Source: Canna indica (Eukaryota > Streptophyta > Magnoliopsida > Zingiberales > Cannaceae). From it: a DNA stretch of 64,000 bases. A model generated the notes under the pieces. That model searched no databases. It worked only from the letters and a program-made list of their open reading frames with translations, and was not told the DNA's origin. The stretch covers positions 11,670,501 to 11,734,500 of the forward strand of contig CP136891.1 in assembly GCA_034359265.1 (NCBI GenBank), given 5' to 3'. The translations under genes were made by a program, and so were the position numbers. Below, in pieces: positions 23,598 to 37,319 of the stretch. Position 1 is the stretch's first letter; each line of letters begins with the position of its first letter.

Positions 23598-24111
23598 TAG
23601 GGGTGAGCGGGTTCGAATACCCTGTAATTTTTATGATATCCGGACCCTACCCTATATAGGACCGGTTCCTATATTTTGGACCTGGATCCTACCCTGTTGG
23701 AACCTAGAATCAGACCCTACCTGGAACCACCGATTCCGATTCCGGGTACCCTATTGGATCACCTATTTAATTTTATTAGTGTGAATAGAAAATAATGAAT
23801 TAATGAATGAAAGAGTTTGTTAATGTTCACTATAATTTCTATTATTGTTTTGTGGCAAAAATAGTAATATATGTAATGTAACCAATAAATTATATTGAGA
23901 AATTACAAATAGACTCCTAATTAAATATATCTATTATCTAATATATCGCATTCAAGTTAAATAATTAAATATATATAACTTAGTACCGGTTCCGATTCCT
24001 TGATTTGTTACCCGGACCCTACCCTGATTTAATTTGGGTCTACTCGGAACCTACCCGATCGGGTCGGTTCCAACCGGTTCCGGGTCTACCCGGTACCCGT
24101 GCACACCCCTA
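23598..24111. mobile_element. hAT-type non-autonomous element (TAGGGGTG ends)
   Basis: Left end TAGGGGTGAGCGGG and right end CCCGTGCACACCCCTA form TIRs. The perfect 8-bp duplication GCAGAAAC flanks it at 23590-23597 and 24112-24119. Interior is rich in ACCCGGxxCC motifs. TAGGGGTG ends plus 8-bp duplication are typical of plant hAT elements. 514 bp, no transposase. Confidence 0.88.
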
Positions 24112-24530
24112 GCAGAAACATGAAACTTAGTTCAGTAGTCACTCTGGGTCAAACAAATAACTCAATGCAAATATTGTTTGATACCCGTTAGTTTGTAGTC
24201 AGATATTGCACTAAAGTCCAAAACATCCTAAAATTCTTCAAAGCTGTACATTAAATGTGAGCTTAATAAATGTTTTATCCATTCTGATTAGGGACAACCA
24301 CCATGTTCCATAATCATCAAATAACTCCTACATGAAGAACTCACTCGAAATTGAAGTTCTTAGGCAGCCTCAAACACAAGGCAGAAAATAACAGGAACTT
24401 TGCATGAAAATAACAGATTACAGAGGTAAAACCCATTGCATTGGGAGCAAGTCCAGAATAGTTCAAATATACCATTCTGGCTATGATGCACATTCATCTG
24501 TATCCTCAACATCCTCATGAAATGAATGGA

Positions 24531-27500
24531 TCACTCGCTCTCATAGTCTTCATCATCGCCAAAAGAAAAGACAGAAGCATCTGCGGCAATTGCCTTGAAT
24601 TCACTCATAGTGGTAGAGTCCAAATCAGTCTTCTCCGCTGGCGTATCTTTGCTGCTCTCAATTTTCACATTGGCAGAATCAGGAGCCTTTTTAGCTTCCG
24701 CTTCATTTTTTAGTGAAAGTTGTCCAATATCTTGTGTTATGGTTGTGGTTTTCTCATTTTGTGTTTTTATTTCAGTTATTTCAGTTCCTTCAGCCGAGGC
24801 GACGGATCCCTCTGAATCACCTGCCATCCGCCTGCCCCTGGAGGACCCTGTTTCCTCTGCTTCACTATCTGAGAAGACATCATCCTTATCTTGGCTTCTG
24901 GCATCCCTTTCAACCTTAGTGGATGAACTGCTACTATCTTTGGTTGCGGTGGCAGATCCAGCAGCACTAGCCAATTCCTTGTTGGCATTTGAACTGATTT
25001 GCCGTGGAGGATTGGACCCATCATAATCCACAAGCACAATTTCAACCTGGAATCCTGGAGACGGTAACTTCCTCTGCAGGATTAACATTTGAAGGGTGAG
25101 CCATAAACATGTAAAAAGTATTACAATAAGAATAGTAAATAGCAGAGAGCTATAAGGAAGCAGGAAAAGCAACTCGATAGTTGCAACTATCATATTTAAT
25201 TAAAATCCAGAACATCAGAGTACAAATAAAATACATAAAAGAATTCTCTGCTTTAGACATCAAAGAGAAAGATGGTCAAAAGACAGTGTTCTCAAAAGGT
25301 TGTGAATTGAAAATAAGGGGTTTCTGAACTTGCAATGCAACAGAGGTGATGGTTACCAATGCAGCATAATCAATTGTTTAATTTCATTTGAGTAGGACCC
25401 TTCTACCTTGTCGAAGCCATCAAGATCAGAAGTATTCAAGATCTTTCTATTCTCTGTAAATGTTGTATTCAACCAGCTACACAATGAGACAGAAAATTAG
25501 TGTCAGTTCTAAAAAAAACGAAATAATATGATCTTGACTAAAAGTCTAAAGCATAAGCAGATGAAAAAATTAAGAACTTTATTACCATAGTCATATATTT
25601 CACTTAGTGTGCAAGCACATGTTCAACTATCATATACATAAGATAACACATTACAGAAATGAAGACCAGGAGAGAGTAACATCCAAGTATGGTCATGGGT
25701 CAAAATTACAGTCAGTTGAAAAAAGTTAGACATGTGAAATAAGAACACATGTTTGCATCACCAGTAAACTGTTTTATGGAAAAGTAAAAAAGATAACCTC
25801 TAAGATGTTTATTCTTTTGAAATTCAAGCAGTTTGAATTAAACAGGATATATAGCCTAGTTTCTTATATAAAAATGTTTTCATCTTAGCAACCGAGGCTC
25901 AAGCGAACAAGTCTCTCTAGAAACAGGGGGTAAGGTTTCATATATTGACACTCCAATAACCTGCTTTAGAGGAACCACTTTTTTCTTTTTTTGTTCACTA
26001 TCTTAATGAGGCATAGGGGATAACGGAATCTATTTTCACTACCTAACAATTAAATCACTCTGAAACATAGTACAATCTAACACTAATCACAATAAAAAAT
26101 TTCACGATTGGTATGCCATACAACAAAGACCCTGACGTAAGAAAGTATTTAGTGAAAGCTGGCAAACTAAAACTTACGAAGTGTTCAGTCAGCTACCAAG
26201 ATAATGCACTAAAGGTCATGAGAACCTAAAAGATGACAAAACGAGGAAAGCGGGCTCACCAGTAAAAATCTCCTTGTCGATCATGAAAATGAATTTTGAA
26301 ATCACCAGCCACCTCTGTCAGACCAGGCTCTCCTGGCAAAGCAAAGACCATAATCCCCTTCTTTGGTGCACTAAACCAGAAGTCTTCAGGCTAAAATACA
26401 TGATAATAAGTAAGGCACAGACAGAATGAAGGGAAAAAACTACAAATCCAGAAATTATATATAGGTGCAAATTGAGAACCACTACAACTAGTAACCCAAA
26501 ACATAAAAGGTATACTATCAAATACCAACATATGATATGAATTTCTTGATATTGGACATTCACATTCATTTAATAGTTTTAAGAAAATTGGAAAATTTAT
26601 CAGTTGTTAGGTTATGGAAATTAGCAATTTCCGAGACATCAAACATCTTGCGCTATTGCAAGCAAAATTTGCGCCCCCAGCTTTATTATGCATTGTTTTC
26701 ATGGTAAACGAAAAAATGACTATTTGTAGGACAAAGCTGCCAAATTATTTGAACTCAGTTCTTAAGAGTACGATGAGAGATGTGCAATACCACAGATTGT
26801 AGCCAACTATGTACTTCAGATCTATGCAGTATGCACTTAACATCCAACACTCAGTGCTCCTGAAGTAATGAATCTTAATCTTTTATATGTTTTATCTTAA
26901 AACACCTGTTATTAAACAGCCACAATTTAGAAATCACGAATTGCCAAGAGATCACTTGGCAATTACTTGAGAGCACAAGCATATCAAAGTCATTTTATCT
27001 AAACATCCAGAATAGAAGGAACATAAATTCATAAGCAATGACATCGTGGAAGGATTGTATTGCTGCCTAAACCAACAAGACATGATTGAATTTTGTGCAT
27101 CTATCAATTATGCTGCTATATTAATCAAAGCAAAACTAAAATATCTGAGAGTCTAGTTGGTTATGAAAAAAAATAATCTTGTTCATCAAAGATAATTTTC
27201 AACTCATAGCTGCAACTAACACATTCAAATTCTCTGTCCACAAATATCTAGTTTTTGCTCAGAAGTCAGAACAATGCCCTATGCAATTAGGCAATACTTC
27301 TTTCTAAATCTAATTACCTTCTGGTATAGCTCATGCTTGTAAATTAAATAAAAGCTAGAAGAAGTCTTAAAAATTTTGCAAAAGTTAAAATCAATTAACT
27401 AGTTCACAAAAAACCAGGATTTTTCCAGCTACTTGTTGTAAATGAATGGAACCTTACTAATCATTGTCTCAACTGAAGTACTGAGGCCCAAACCATATAA

Positions 27501-30500
27501 ACATAACAAAAAATAAAAATTGATAACATCAAACACATAATAAACATACCATTAGATCTTTAGTCCTCGGATGCTTCTTTGTTGAGAAGAGGACTCCTGT
27601 TTTGCATGAGATGCATAGTGTTATATGAAGTACAAACATAACTTAAAATTTTATATTTAAGGAATAACTCAAAAATATGATCCAAAGCTTAAAGTTAAAC
27701 TAGTCAGTACCATTATGATTGGAAATAGTAATCGAAGGCCGGATCCAATAAGGGCATCTATGAAGACGAAAACCTCTAAGCATGCACCTGAAAGAAGGGA
27801 AGATCCTTTGATGTCAGGGAACTACAATAAGTTTGATAATTTAATGGGAAGTATGACAAAATATCTGGTGGAAATATTGGAGTTACCTCCGGCCTGGCTG
27901 ATTTTCACCATTGAAGTATGTTAATATCCGTTCGAAATATTTGACATATCTCTGAATCAAAAGGGAAAGAATGTCAGAATGTTAAGCATAAGGTTTTTTC
28001 ATATCTTACAAGTTATAACTTCTACAGAAAGGAATAAACTAACAATCTGACTTGGGAGAACAAGCCCCTTTCCATCTATACACCTTTTCTGGTTGTAATA
28101 TTCCATGGACTCTTCAGCAGTAGGAAAGAACTGCACAAAATGGCATTTAAATATATATATCAACAAAAAAAAGCAAGCACTAGATGACTGAGGTAACAAA
28201 TTGCACTAACTATTTTATTTGCAATTAATCTTACTTTAAGATACAGAAGAAGGCTGGAAATCATTAACCCAGTCCTTGCCATACCAGCTTTACAATGAAC
28301 AACAACCACATTTTCAATGTCCTCCTTTAACCATGAGTAGGCACTTTGACAGAATGAAATAATAAGTTGAATTGGAGGGCAGTTATGATCATCAAAAGGG
28401 AAGCAAGCCACCTGAGAAATAAAAAACACTTCAGATATGTAAGAGAATCATCAGTTAATCAGCATTATTCATCATATGTTGCAAATTTGAACTGGTGGTA
28501 TAACATCCATAAATAGCGTCAAGTGCAGACCAAACCGAGCCTAGTTATTCTTTCATTTCAAATCAAATCATTTAGCTTAAAATCCAGGTCAAACAAACAT
28601 AAAAAGTCAAATCCATTACGATCATGATCTGAAGTCATGACTTATCTGCTCAATCAGCAGTGATAACAAGAAGCATGAGAAAAAGAGAAGTTGAGACAAT
28701 AATTCAACGAAGACTAATGATCTCAGGAAAGGAGAAAAAAGAAGAACATGTGTGTTCATCTTATCTCTAGATATTTATCTTCAGTGTGTGTTGGAGGGGC
28801 TTAGGCCTTTTCTCCAACTGGTAGAATTGTAGGAAGTTTGTGGTCAATGGTCTGCCTCTGCAGTGATCAACAAACCCACTCCGACTAGTAATAATCCCAA
28901 AATGGCACTTCAAGGTTGCATTAGATATCAGTGCCTGAATTGAACATTATAAAGAATGACTGGAATTTGGGAAATTCCCTGAGGTCTAGTGTCACAATTA
29001 ATTGTTTAGCAGGATGAATACAAATTTGTGCAATGAAGAGGCTGACCGCTGACTAGCATTTTGTGTGAGAATTAGTCCTTAACTGGAAATCTACAATGAT
29101 ATACTTAAAAGAAATTAACTGAGTAGAGAATGAAATATATGGGCATGATGCATAACAACTTATAGACTGTTGATTTTGAGGAGTATAACCAAAAGTACAA
29201 TAAAAATGGGATGCAATCGAACAGAACAAAAAAGAGGAAGATTATATATTTGACTTTGTTTGGAAGTAGAGAACTCACAAGAAAAAAAAGTATAGAAAAA
29301 ATTTACGAAGATATGGCTAGAAGGATAGAAGCTCTTGGAAACAAAAAGAAAGAAACTTCTTTTTAAGTAAAGAAACTTCAACTTTAGTAGTGTATAATAT
29401 TTGAAAGAGCAACCGCTTATCAAAGCAAATAAAACAAATTACAAATTAAGTTAAATGACACAAATAATACTCATATTTATGCAACAAAAGGAAACTATCA
29501 ACTAGAATATACCTCTAAAATTATAAGAATTTGCACTATCATATTTTTATGAAGCATTCAGAACATCCCAGATACATGTTAGTATCACATGGAATGGAGT
29601 GAAAGGAGAAAATCAATATACATAGAATACCTTTCCTTCAAAAAGAGACGCATCATAAAGTCTCTCTGAACATAGATTATAAACTTTATACTTCCCCTGT
29701 AAAAACAGAATTCCAATTAGAAACATATGGGAAAAGGTCATAGGGTATTTCATCAACCAAATGCTAAACAAAAATTTCATTGAAGGAATGTGGGATTGAC
29801 AAAACTCAACTAATCTTATTGAAAAATAAGCTTTGCAAAAGTGGCAACGGAAAAAGAAATTGAAATGCACCAAATTCGTTTTGAGATAGAGACAAAGAAA
29901 ATGGCAATCTTGTTATCAGCATCTTGCTCTACATAAAAAGGTTCACATTACCAAGCCCTTTTGCATACTCTTAAAAGATAACATGAATTAGAAAGAAGAG
30001 TTTTAGCAATTAAGGTGGTAGATGAATCAGTGTTTTATGGTGCTATGACAAACAAGAAAAATTATCTTAACCACAAAAGAGTTGGAAACTAAAATGCCAC
30101 AGTAAATATGTGACTGTGTTGTACACAACATATTTAATCTGGACCAGACCAGCTGGTCTGACAAAAAAAAAGTTCAGATTTCGTACCAAATAAGCAATTG
30201 ACCAGGCTGTTTTTTTGCTAAAATGAACTGGTTCTATCCGGACCAGTTCAATAAAATTTAAATTGATAAATTCAGCTTTAAAAAAAAGAAGCTAAATTTA
30301 ATTTAGATATTATAAATATTACTTAAATTCAAGTTTAATTTCAAATCAAACTCAACTAGAGCTCAACTCAATTTTAAACTTGTTATCATTATACTTTTTT
30401 GAGTTGTTATATAGAAGAGTAGCACAAGCTAATTTTTAATACTACTGATGCCGGACTAATCTTATGCCCCTTTTCTACGTGTGATTTATCTCTTGACAGA

Positions 30501-33500
30501 TTGGTAAGCAAAAATTTTAAACTACCTATGTGAGACTATTCTTGTTTCCCTTTTCTCTGTGTAATTTATCTCGTGACAAATTGGTAAGCTAGTTTTTCAA
30601 AAGTACTTATGCGTCTATTCTTATGTCCCTTTTCTCTAATTGAAAGATTGGTGTCTCCCTGCAAAACAAAATTGTTGCTTTTATCTTAACTGAAGAAATG
30701 GATTATATTGGATGGAGATGATCTAATACCTTTACAACTATACCCATGTACCATATCTCAACAATGTTAGTTACAGGAATGACTTCAACAAAAAGCTCCA
30801 AATGATTTTAACAAAAAGCTCTTGCAGTGCTTCAAAATGAATGCAAAGATGAATCTGAGAAGAAAACTAGTATATCTTGAAACTAAATGTAGCTCTTGTG
30901 ATACTAATTTTGAATGGAGCTTATTAAAACAATTATTGTAAGTTTTAATAATATTTACATAAATAATAGTATAATTTTCAATTTTTAATAACATTTATAC
31001 ATTTAATATCTATAAAAAGTAATATTAATATTTTTTTAAAAACCTGCAGCTAACCAGTTAACCTACTGGTTCGACAAATGAACCAATGAATCGAAATTCG
31101 ATCGGGTTGGCTACCACATTGGTTTTTAAAACATTGGTCATAAATGCATAAGGTTCTGAGCTCTAGCCTTTACACGCTAGCAAGTTCTTGCAACTCCCTT
31201 ACACCCTTGAGCCCAGGAGCAACCTTCTTAAAATCGCTCTAGTCTGACCATATTTTACGGGACTTGTAGGGGCCCGCAACAATAGAAACTTGTGCACCGC
31301 AAAGCAAATTATTGGCTACAATCAGTTTTTTTATGCTTAAAAGAGAGATTTATGACACAAAGACTCAAAGATGGATGAGAGAAGTGGCAGCAAGTCTATG
31401 TACTCACTCCCACTATTCCCAGACTCATTCCCTCTATGTTCCCCCCATATGTTGCCCAGGGTTTCAGATTGTTGAAAAAAGTGACATTTTTACTTAGCCA
31501 AAATTCGGCCTAAGAAAACATGTGGCTCATAGTAACAGCCATAAGATCTGTTGCTCCATATCATGGTCTACAAAACAACTCAAAACTAAGCCATTCAGCA
31601 TGCCATGTTGTCACAATGAGTTTCCTCCCACACAATACAAACAATAAGCCCTGTTGTGGCACCACTGCATAAAGCAACTCTCCATTTAGCACCAGAAAGG
31701 TGAACACAACCCGAGATATTTACATATAGATAGAGAAGCAAAGGTACATGATATATCATGGGAAGGTAAACCTACAAAAGTCCCTGACAATAAATCATCA
31801 AAAAAAAAAATGTTAATGTTAGCATTTTACATTATCAGGATGTCTTCTATATTATTTTATCTAGGACCACCATGGTTCTGCAAATATACAAGCAATAAAC
31901 TCCGTTATTCAAACTGAGATCTAGAGTGATAGGCCTAGAATGATTTTTTTTTTTTGAGGTAAAAGAATAAAGCAAGTATTAGAAAAGCCAAAAACATCCA
32001 AAAGATCAAACTATCAGCAACACTCAAAATAATTATAAATATGTGTATACAATCATAAATGTAAAATTATAGGATTTGGATGCCATCTAATTAACAGGAT
32101 CAGTCACTTACTGTAAAAATCAATGGATTCTTTGTAACAATTACTTTGAGATTTAATTATCTGTTACCTTGGGAAAAAAATGGTAACAAAGTTACTACCA
32201 TACCTTATGATGAGTTTCAAAGAACTTGATTACTTCTTCCATATGATTGCGATAAAATCCCTACAAAACCAATGTATATTATTTTATAATAGACGTGAAG
32301 AATGCTGAGATCAGTCACAAGTTAATCTAAAGTACCTCAACATATCCAAAAAAACCTGAGCTCATGTCACCTGCTGGGAAACCCATAGCAATTATATTCT
32401 CAGTAATGTATGTCATATCCAAATCAAAACCACCTTCCTGGAATAATGAAGATAAAAGGGGTGATATACATTTACAAGGAATCAGAAGATTTTTCTGGTT
32501 TTCCCTATTCTAGAAGAAAACTGGTGAAAAATATGTAGAAGGAAAAATGAAGATTAAGGTTGAGTGTCCAAGGTTACATCCATTTATACAGAAGCAATAA
32601 GTAATCTCATATAAAATATCAAAACTCAAGGGTCAGTAAGTTCATATAAAAACAAATTTAGAGAAAAAAGAAGAAGTAACTATGTGCAAAAAAAGAAACA
32701 ACACCCTCAAGACAAACTTGATATCTATATCACATTAACAATTCTCCAAGACAACAAGAAAATTGGAAAAGGCAAAAGACTAGATACCCTCAAGGCCTCA
32801 ACATGAATGAAAATTTCGAAACATGAAGTAGCAAAAAGATAAGGTGCAATGGTAAAACACCACTAGCAAGAAGAAAAGATGAGTAATTCTTCCCTATCGT
32901 TTGGATTAGGGCATGTAACAAAGTAGGGGGGGTTGGGTATTGGTTTTGGAGAGAGAGGGGGTTCAAGTTTGTGTTTGGTTTAACCAAGTCAAATCAAAAT
33001 GAGAAGACAGGTGTGATTGTGTGACTGCACCTATCCAACAAGCAACTCACAGTAGCAGCCACTGTTTTGGGTCATGAGATCAGGCAATCATAACATCCAC
33101 AAAGCAATCTTAACTTGGTAACATAAATATACATAGGCCATAGCAAACTAAATCTGGCACAACAATGATGAAATTCTAGTCATGGTCAAGTGCATACTTA
33201 CCATTTATCTCCAATTAGGATTCCTAGTATTTCAATGGGTAATTAGGTGGGCATGCATGTGAATTGCAGAAATTGTGCCACTGACATGCATGCCCACCTA
33301 ATTTACCCATAGAACCAATGCAAAGATATTCAGAGGGGGAACAGAGAAAAAAAGGCAATAAATAGTTAAATACTCACCAGAATACAATAAACCTAAATTG
33401 TCTAGGATGAAGGAAAACAAATATGCTCCTAATTTTTCTTTTAATATGGGAGTCAAATGCTCTGCTTCAACTGACCAGGCAGTTCATAAAGAAATTGCTT

Positions 33501-34834
33501 CAACATTTGCATTTAGCAAAGGATTAGTACTTTTGACATTCAGGAAATCCAAGGACAAGATGAAATACTTGTTCACTATAAGCATAACCTAATGGGAGTA
33601 TTTAATTAGCAAATATTGCTTGTAATAAAAAATCCATATGTATCATGAAATGATTCTTACAGAGTTGACACAAAATACTTGACTTCTTATCTGCTATTCG
33701 AAAAATATTCTATTATATCTTTTATTTGGAGACAAATTTTGCTGCATCATATAAATATGATACTATTATATATAATGAGAACATTTCTGCCAAGGTTGGA
33801 AATTTCCCCCTAAGTAATGCGATATCTCTCAAGACTCAACTGATATGTCCATGTCACAGTTCCATTAAAGCAGATATATAATTTCCTTTCCAACAAACCT
33901 GAGTGGTCCTGATGTATCTATTAAAATGGATCATCATAATGACATTTCATTTTGTGTCACTTTTCTATTAAACATGAGCATAGTGGACAGAAACCTTAGT
34001 TGGCATTTCAAAACACGCAAGTGCCAACATAGTCATCCTATAATGAAGCCTCAAACGCATGTGTTATGATGCCCAACCATTACGCTTCTTGAATGCATAA
34101 GATCTGAATATGTTATTCTGCATGTATATTATGCTTGACAGTAATTGACCTTTCATTTTCTACAAAGAGTGACTACCAATCTATCTCTCTAATCTGCGGA
34201 ACAAGATCATGGGAGCTTGTACATCAACATTATTTGCGATAGTTCCAAAATTTTAAGGCGTGTTAAGAAAGCAGTGCAAGCAAGCTAAAATATCAAGTCA
34301 GGAAGCTGATTATCACAGAATAATGAACTTGAACAGGTGACAGAAATGTAAGCCATGCCATATCAGCTACAAGCCTACAACAATACCTGATATTTTGAGA
34401 CAGAAAAAAATTACCTGATATCTTCTTTTGTTTTGAGAAACCATGTGTCGAGCCTTTACTTGGACAGCTTTTACAGCACTTCTAGATGAATCAACTAAAC
34501 CTTTTGTCAAAGACCCGAAAACACCAGATTGAGGATTTGTTGAGGTGTCGTCAGCAACATTTTCTTCAGACTCAGAAGCTTTTGGGGATAAACGCAAGCC
34601 AATGCCACTAGTTAAACGTGAAAAGGCTGACTTTCCTGCATTTCCAGACTGTGGTTCTTCTTGGCCTGATGCCTGTGGAAATTTAAGATTCTTGGCCCAT
34701 GAGGATATACCAGAAGCAGAAAATATGGATTGTGTGTCTTGTGGAGAAGAATCTTGTCTAGCAGAAACAGATGTTTGATTGCCAGGGGATGTAACAGGTG
34801 GTGAAGATGATTTCTCAAGTTGTTGAGACTCCAT
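24531..34834 (-). CDS. PTEN2: PTEN2-type phosphatase (PTEN phosphatase + C2 domain)
   Basis: Twelve coding exons: 34415-34834, 32336-32437, 32204-32260, 29631-29696, 28235-28411, 28044-28130, 27887-27951, 27711-27787, 27550-27596, 26260-26390, 25407-25476 and 24531-25073. All phases close to give 613 residues; Arabidopsis PTEN2a is about 611. Start MESQQLEKS: the upstream in-frame Met at 34888 lies in poorly conserved leader. Order: Ser-rich N-terminal extension (1-140), phosphatase domain beginning GGFDLDMTYI, FPFDDHNCPP, then the P-loop HCKAGMARTG with catalytic Cys255 and Arg261, then the C2 domain (GFRLHRCPYWIRPSI to FQVEIVL). An acidic tail has DKDDVFSDSE and ends ASVFSFGDDED. PTEN2 enzymes dephosphorylate 3-phosphoinositides in vitro and bind phosphatidic acid; the M-A pair in the loop is the plant PTEN2 form. 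All key residues are present, so it should be active. Confidence 0.96.
30028..31140. repeat. Degenerate repeat in PTEN2 intron 3 with internal tandem duplication
   Basis: Starts near CAGTGTTTTATGG and ends near GGTTTTTAAAACATTGG, with CTGGTTCNNNCCGGACCAG-type motifs inside, as in decayed plant hAT/MITE DNA. Within it, 30465-30645 holds two to three copies of a unit of about 86 bp around TTTATCTCKTGACARATTGG. Ends are not firmly established. Confidence 0.35.
33236..33309. repeat. Near-perfect short hairpin in PTEN2 intron 1
   Basis: Left arm 33236-33260 (TTAGGTGGGCATGCATGT core) pairs with right arm 33284-33309 (ACATGCATGCCCACCTAA core). The stem is about 25 bp with one bulged base and the loop is 23 nt. 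The size resembles a miRNA precursor or a relic of a tiny foldback element. Confidence 0.8.
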
Positions 34835-36905
34835 TATGTAGCACAAAAGACTCCAGATTAGACAAAAATTTGCGATATTTATCACCAAATTACATGCTGC
34901 ATATCTGCAAGATAATTATATTGAATAAGAAAAATAAGAAGATAAATCAAATGAAAAATTTATACACGGTACATGAAGAAAGTGGACTTGTAAATTTGGA
35001 CAGTATAACCAAAACCACAGATGGGCGGGACAAGATGTTTGGCAAAAAAGAGTACCATACGTGCTCATCAATTTAGAATTTCCATATTGTAATTCATTAA
35101 TTCTGTTTAGTTAAACAATGAAGCACTCGATCCATATAATTCATTTTTTAATTCTGTTAAGTTAAATAATAAAGCATTGAATCTTATTATTTCCATATTG
35201 CAGCTTCCCTGCTAGTGAGCATACATATCGCAATCTATTTTCCCTACTTCAATTTTTTTCTAATTATGGTTACTAAGGAAGCAATTTCCAGACTTCCACA
35301 AGTTTAGCTTGTGGTTGTAGTTTACATTGCTTACACGATATATTATCTTCAAATTAATTTAACAAGCTGCAACTGTGCAAGTAACAATATTGTTTGCAAT
35401 TTTCATGATCTCATGAAAAACCTGGCTAATCACAATTGACCTTGTTGGTCCAAACAGTCTACTGGCCAGTGAGATAGACAAAATAGTTTTAAGAGTTTTA
35501 AATATATTTTTACAAGAACAATATTTCCATTTTTGAAAGTGTTCAAGTCTTGAAAAATAAGGCAATAATTTTTATAATAGGAAAACACAAATCCTAACTG
35601 CTTTTTCCTGAATCCTGAACATGCTGGACTACCGACTATAGAGTATCTAAAATACATTAATTTCTTATTCTTACATATGGTTGTTCTTTGTTTAATTGGA
35701 AGCACATTCCACAGATAATTTTTGTCAATCTAAAATCAAAATAGCATCCTAATGTACCTCTTAGAAGTATATAAATCAAAAGAAAAGATGCATCTACTAA
35801 AAAAATATTCATAGTGGCAGAAATCATAAAGAGGTCTTAGTGTTCAAAATTTTCAAAGTATCAAATAGTCACATCAAAATACTAATATCCAAACATATTC
35901 AAAATGTTGTATTAGCTATATTGGCCAAATAAAGGTGTTGTGTCATTATTACTCCAGATACAAGATAATCTCAGTTATAGAGTCTTACTTTTCATAGTTC
36001 TTCTGGAAGTAACTTTGGTATGCTTTGATTAGTGTCCTAGTTATTCGTTGGTGTTATGCACATTGACGTCATCTAAACTCCATGACCAATTTACATCTGA
36101 CATATAGTCATGCATGCCTAACCAAATGCAGCAACAAAATTTAGCCTACAGAAATTATATTAGCAAACTAGTAGATGGTTTTTGCAACACCATGATCAAT
36201 TTGATTCCCAATTCTATAACATCTTTGCTTGATCAACTAGATTTCTTTCAAAACTACTGAAACTCAGATGAACCTTGCTAGCAGCAATGAACCTTATAAT
36301 TATCTATGCAATCACCCTTCCATCGAACTAGATGTCCCCATCCCTTCAGACTGAGATTATAGTCAAAATTATGCATTTTTCCTGACATTAACCACCCTCA
36401 GTTTAATATTCACAGGAGAAAAAGAAAAGAAAAAGTCAAATCGGGAAGAAAAGGATAATACTTCTCTTCTGCCCTATTCTTTCACACATTTATCATCTTC
36501 TTCGCCTGCAATTTCATTTAGTAATCTAAATGAGTTCGCTAATGCATGGACGATGAATTTCATATGCCGTAAGAGCGAAAAGTAAAACTTATGAAGGATA
36601 ACCAATTGCGCAAACAAGTTTAATCATTCATCCTAGAAACCAAGCAAATTTGATTATTATTTTTTTCCCGACTTTCCACAATATACACAATAATATTATC
36701 AAAGTCGAATCACAATAGAGACAAGATCAATAATGCGACTAAAGCTGCGGTGGGAACATGGAGAAATGGTATTACCCCGAGGAAGAGATCAAAAGAACCA
36801 AAATCCGAAGAAAATAATAAGACCTGACCTCCGGTGTTGCGTTTGCGGTGCCCGATCCGGAACCAGATCTAGAGCGCAAGCTTCAATCGATCTTCAAAGA
36901 TTTGT
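34835..36905 (-). other. PTEN2 5' leader region with probable leader intron
   Basis: On the minus strand, ACACCGGAG is followed by GTCAGGTC (donor at about 36832), and TTGCAG precedes ATATGCAGC about 70 nt before the ATG (acceptor at about 34905). This suggests a 5' UTR exon near 36833-36905 and a leader intron of about 1.9 kb. No coding exon seen in it. Not proven without cDNA. Confidence 0.4.
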
Positions 36906-37319
36906 ATAGTGAAGAGAGATTCAAATTACGATGCGGAACGCCGGAATCGACCGTGGGGGCACTCCGGAGTCCAGATCCGCCGGCGCGCGGGAATTGATCT
37001 CGTTATCAGGGCGATCAATATCTCGAAGACCAGCAGAGAAGAGAGCGATGCTTCGATGGGCCTCGGCGATACGCAAGCGGACGATATGAAGGCAGCCCGG
37101 TCCACCGAATGTAATGGACGGTTAGGATTTTCTCACTTAAAGTCATCTCGACCGTCGAATGACATAATGGTTTGGGTTGGCTTTGGATTTGGAATTATAA
37201 AACAAATTCAATTAAATACAAATCGATTAAAAACAAATGTGTCAATGAAACACAATTGGATTCGGATCTTTTTCCACATTGATGATTTCAAACTTTTATT
37301 CCCTGGTCCCTAAGGTTAG

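Noticed and set aside
34888..34888. Upstream ATG giving 18 extra residues to PTEN2
   Set aside because: The hydrophobic MVINIANFCLIWSLLCYI stretch is unlike PTEN2 N termini and probably spans the leader-intron acceptor; MESQQ at 34834 fits better.
36909..37313. 134-codon plus-strand ORF
   Set aside because: Lies over the probable PTEN2 leader and flank; no conserved motif.
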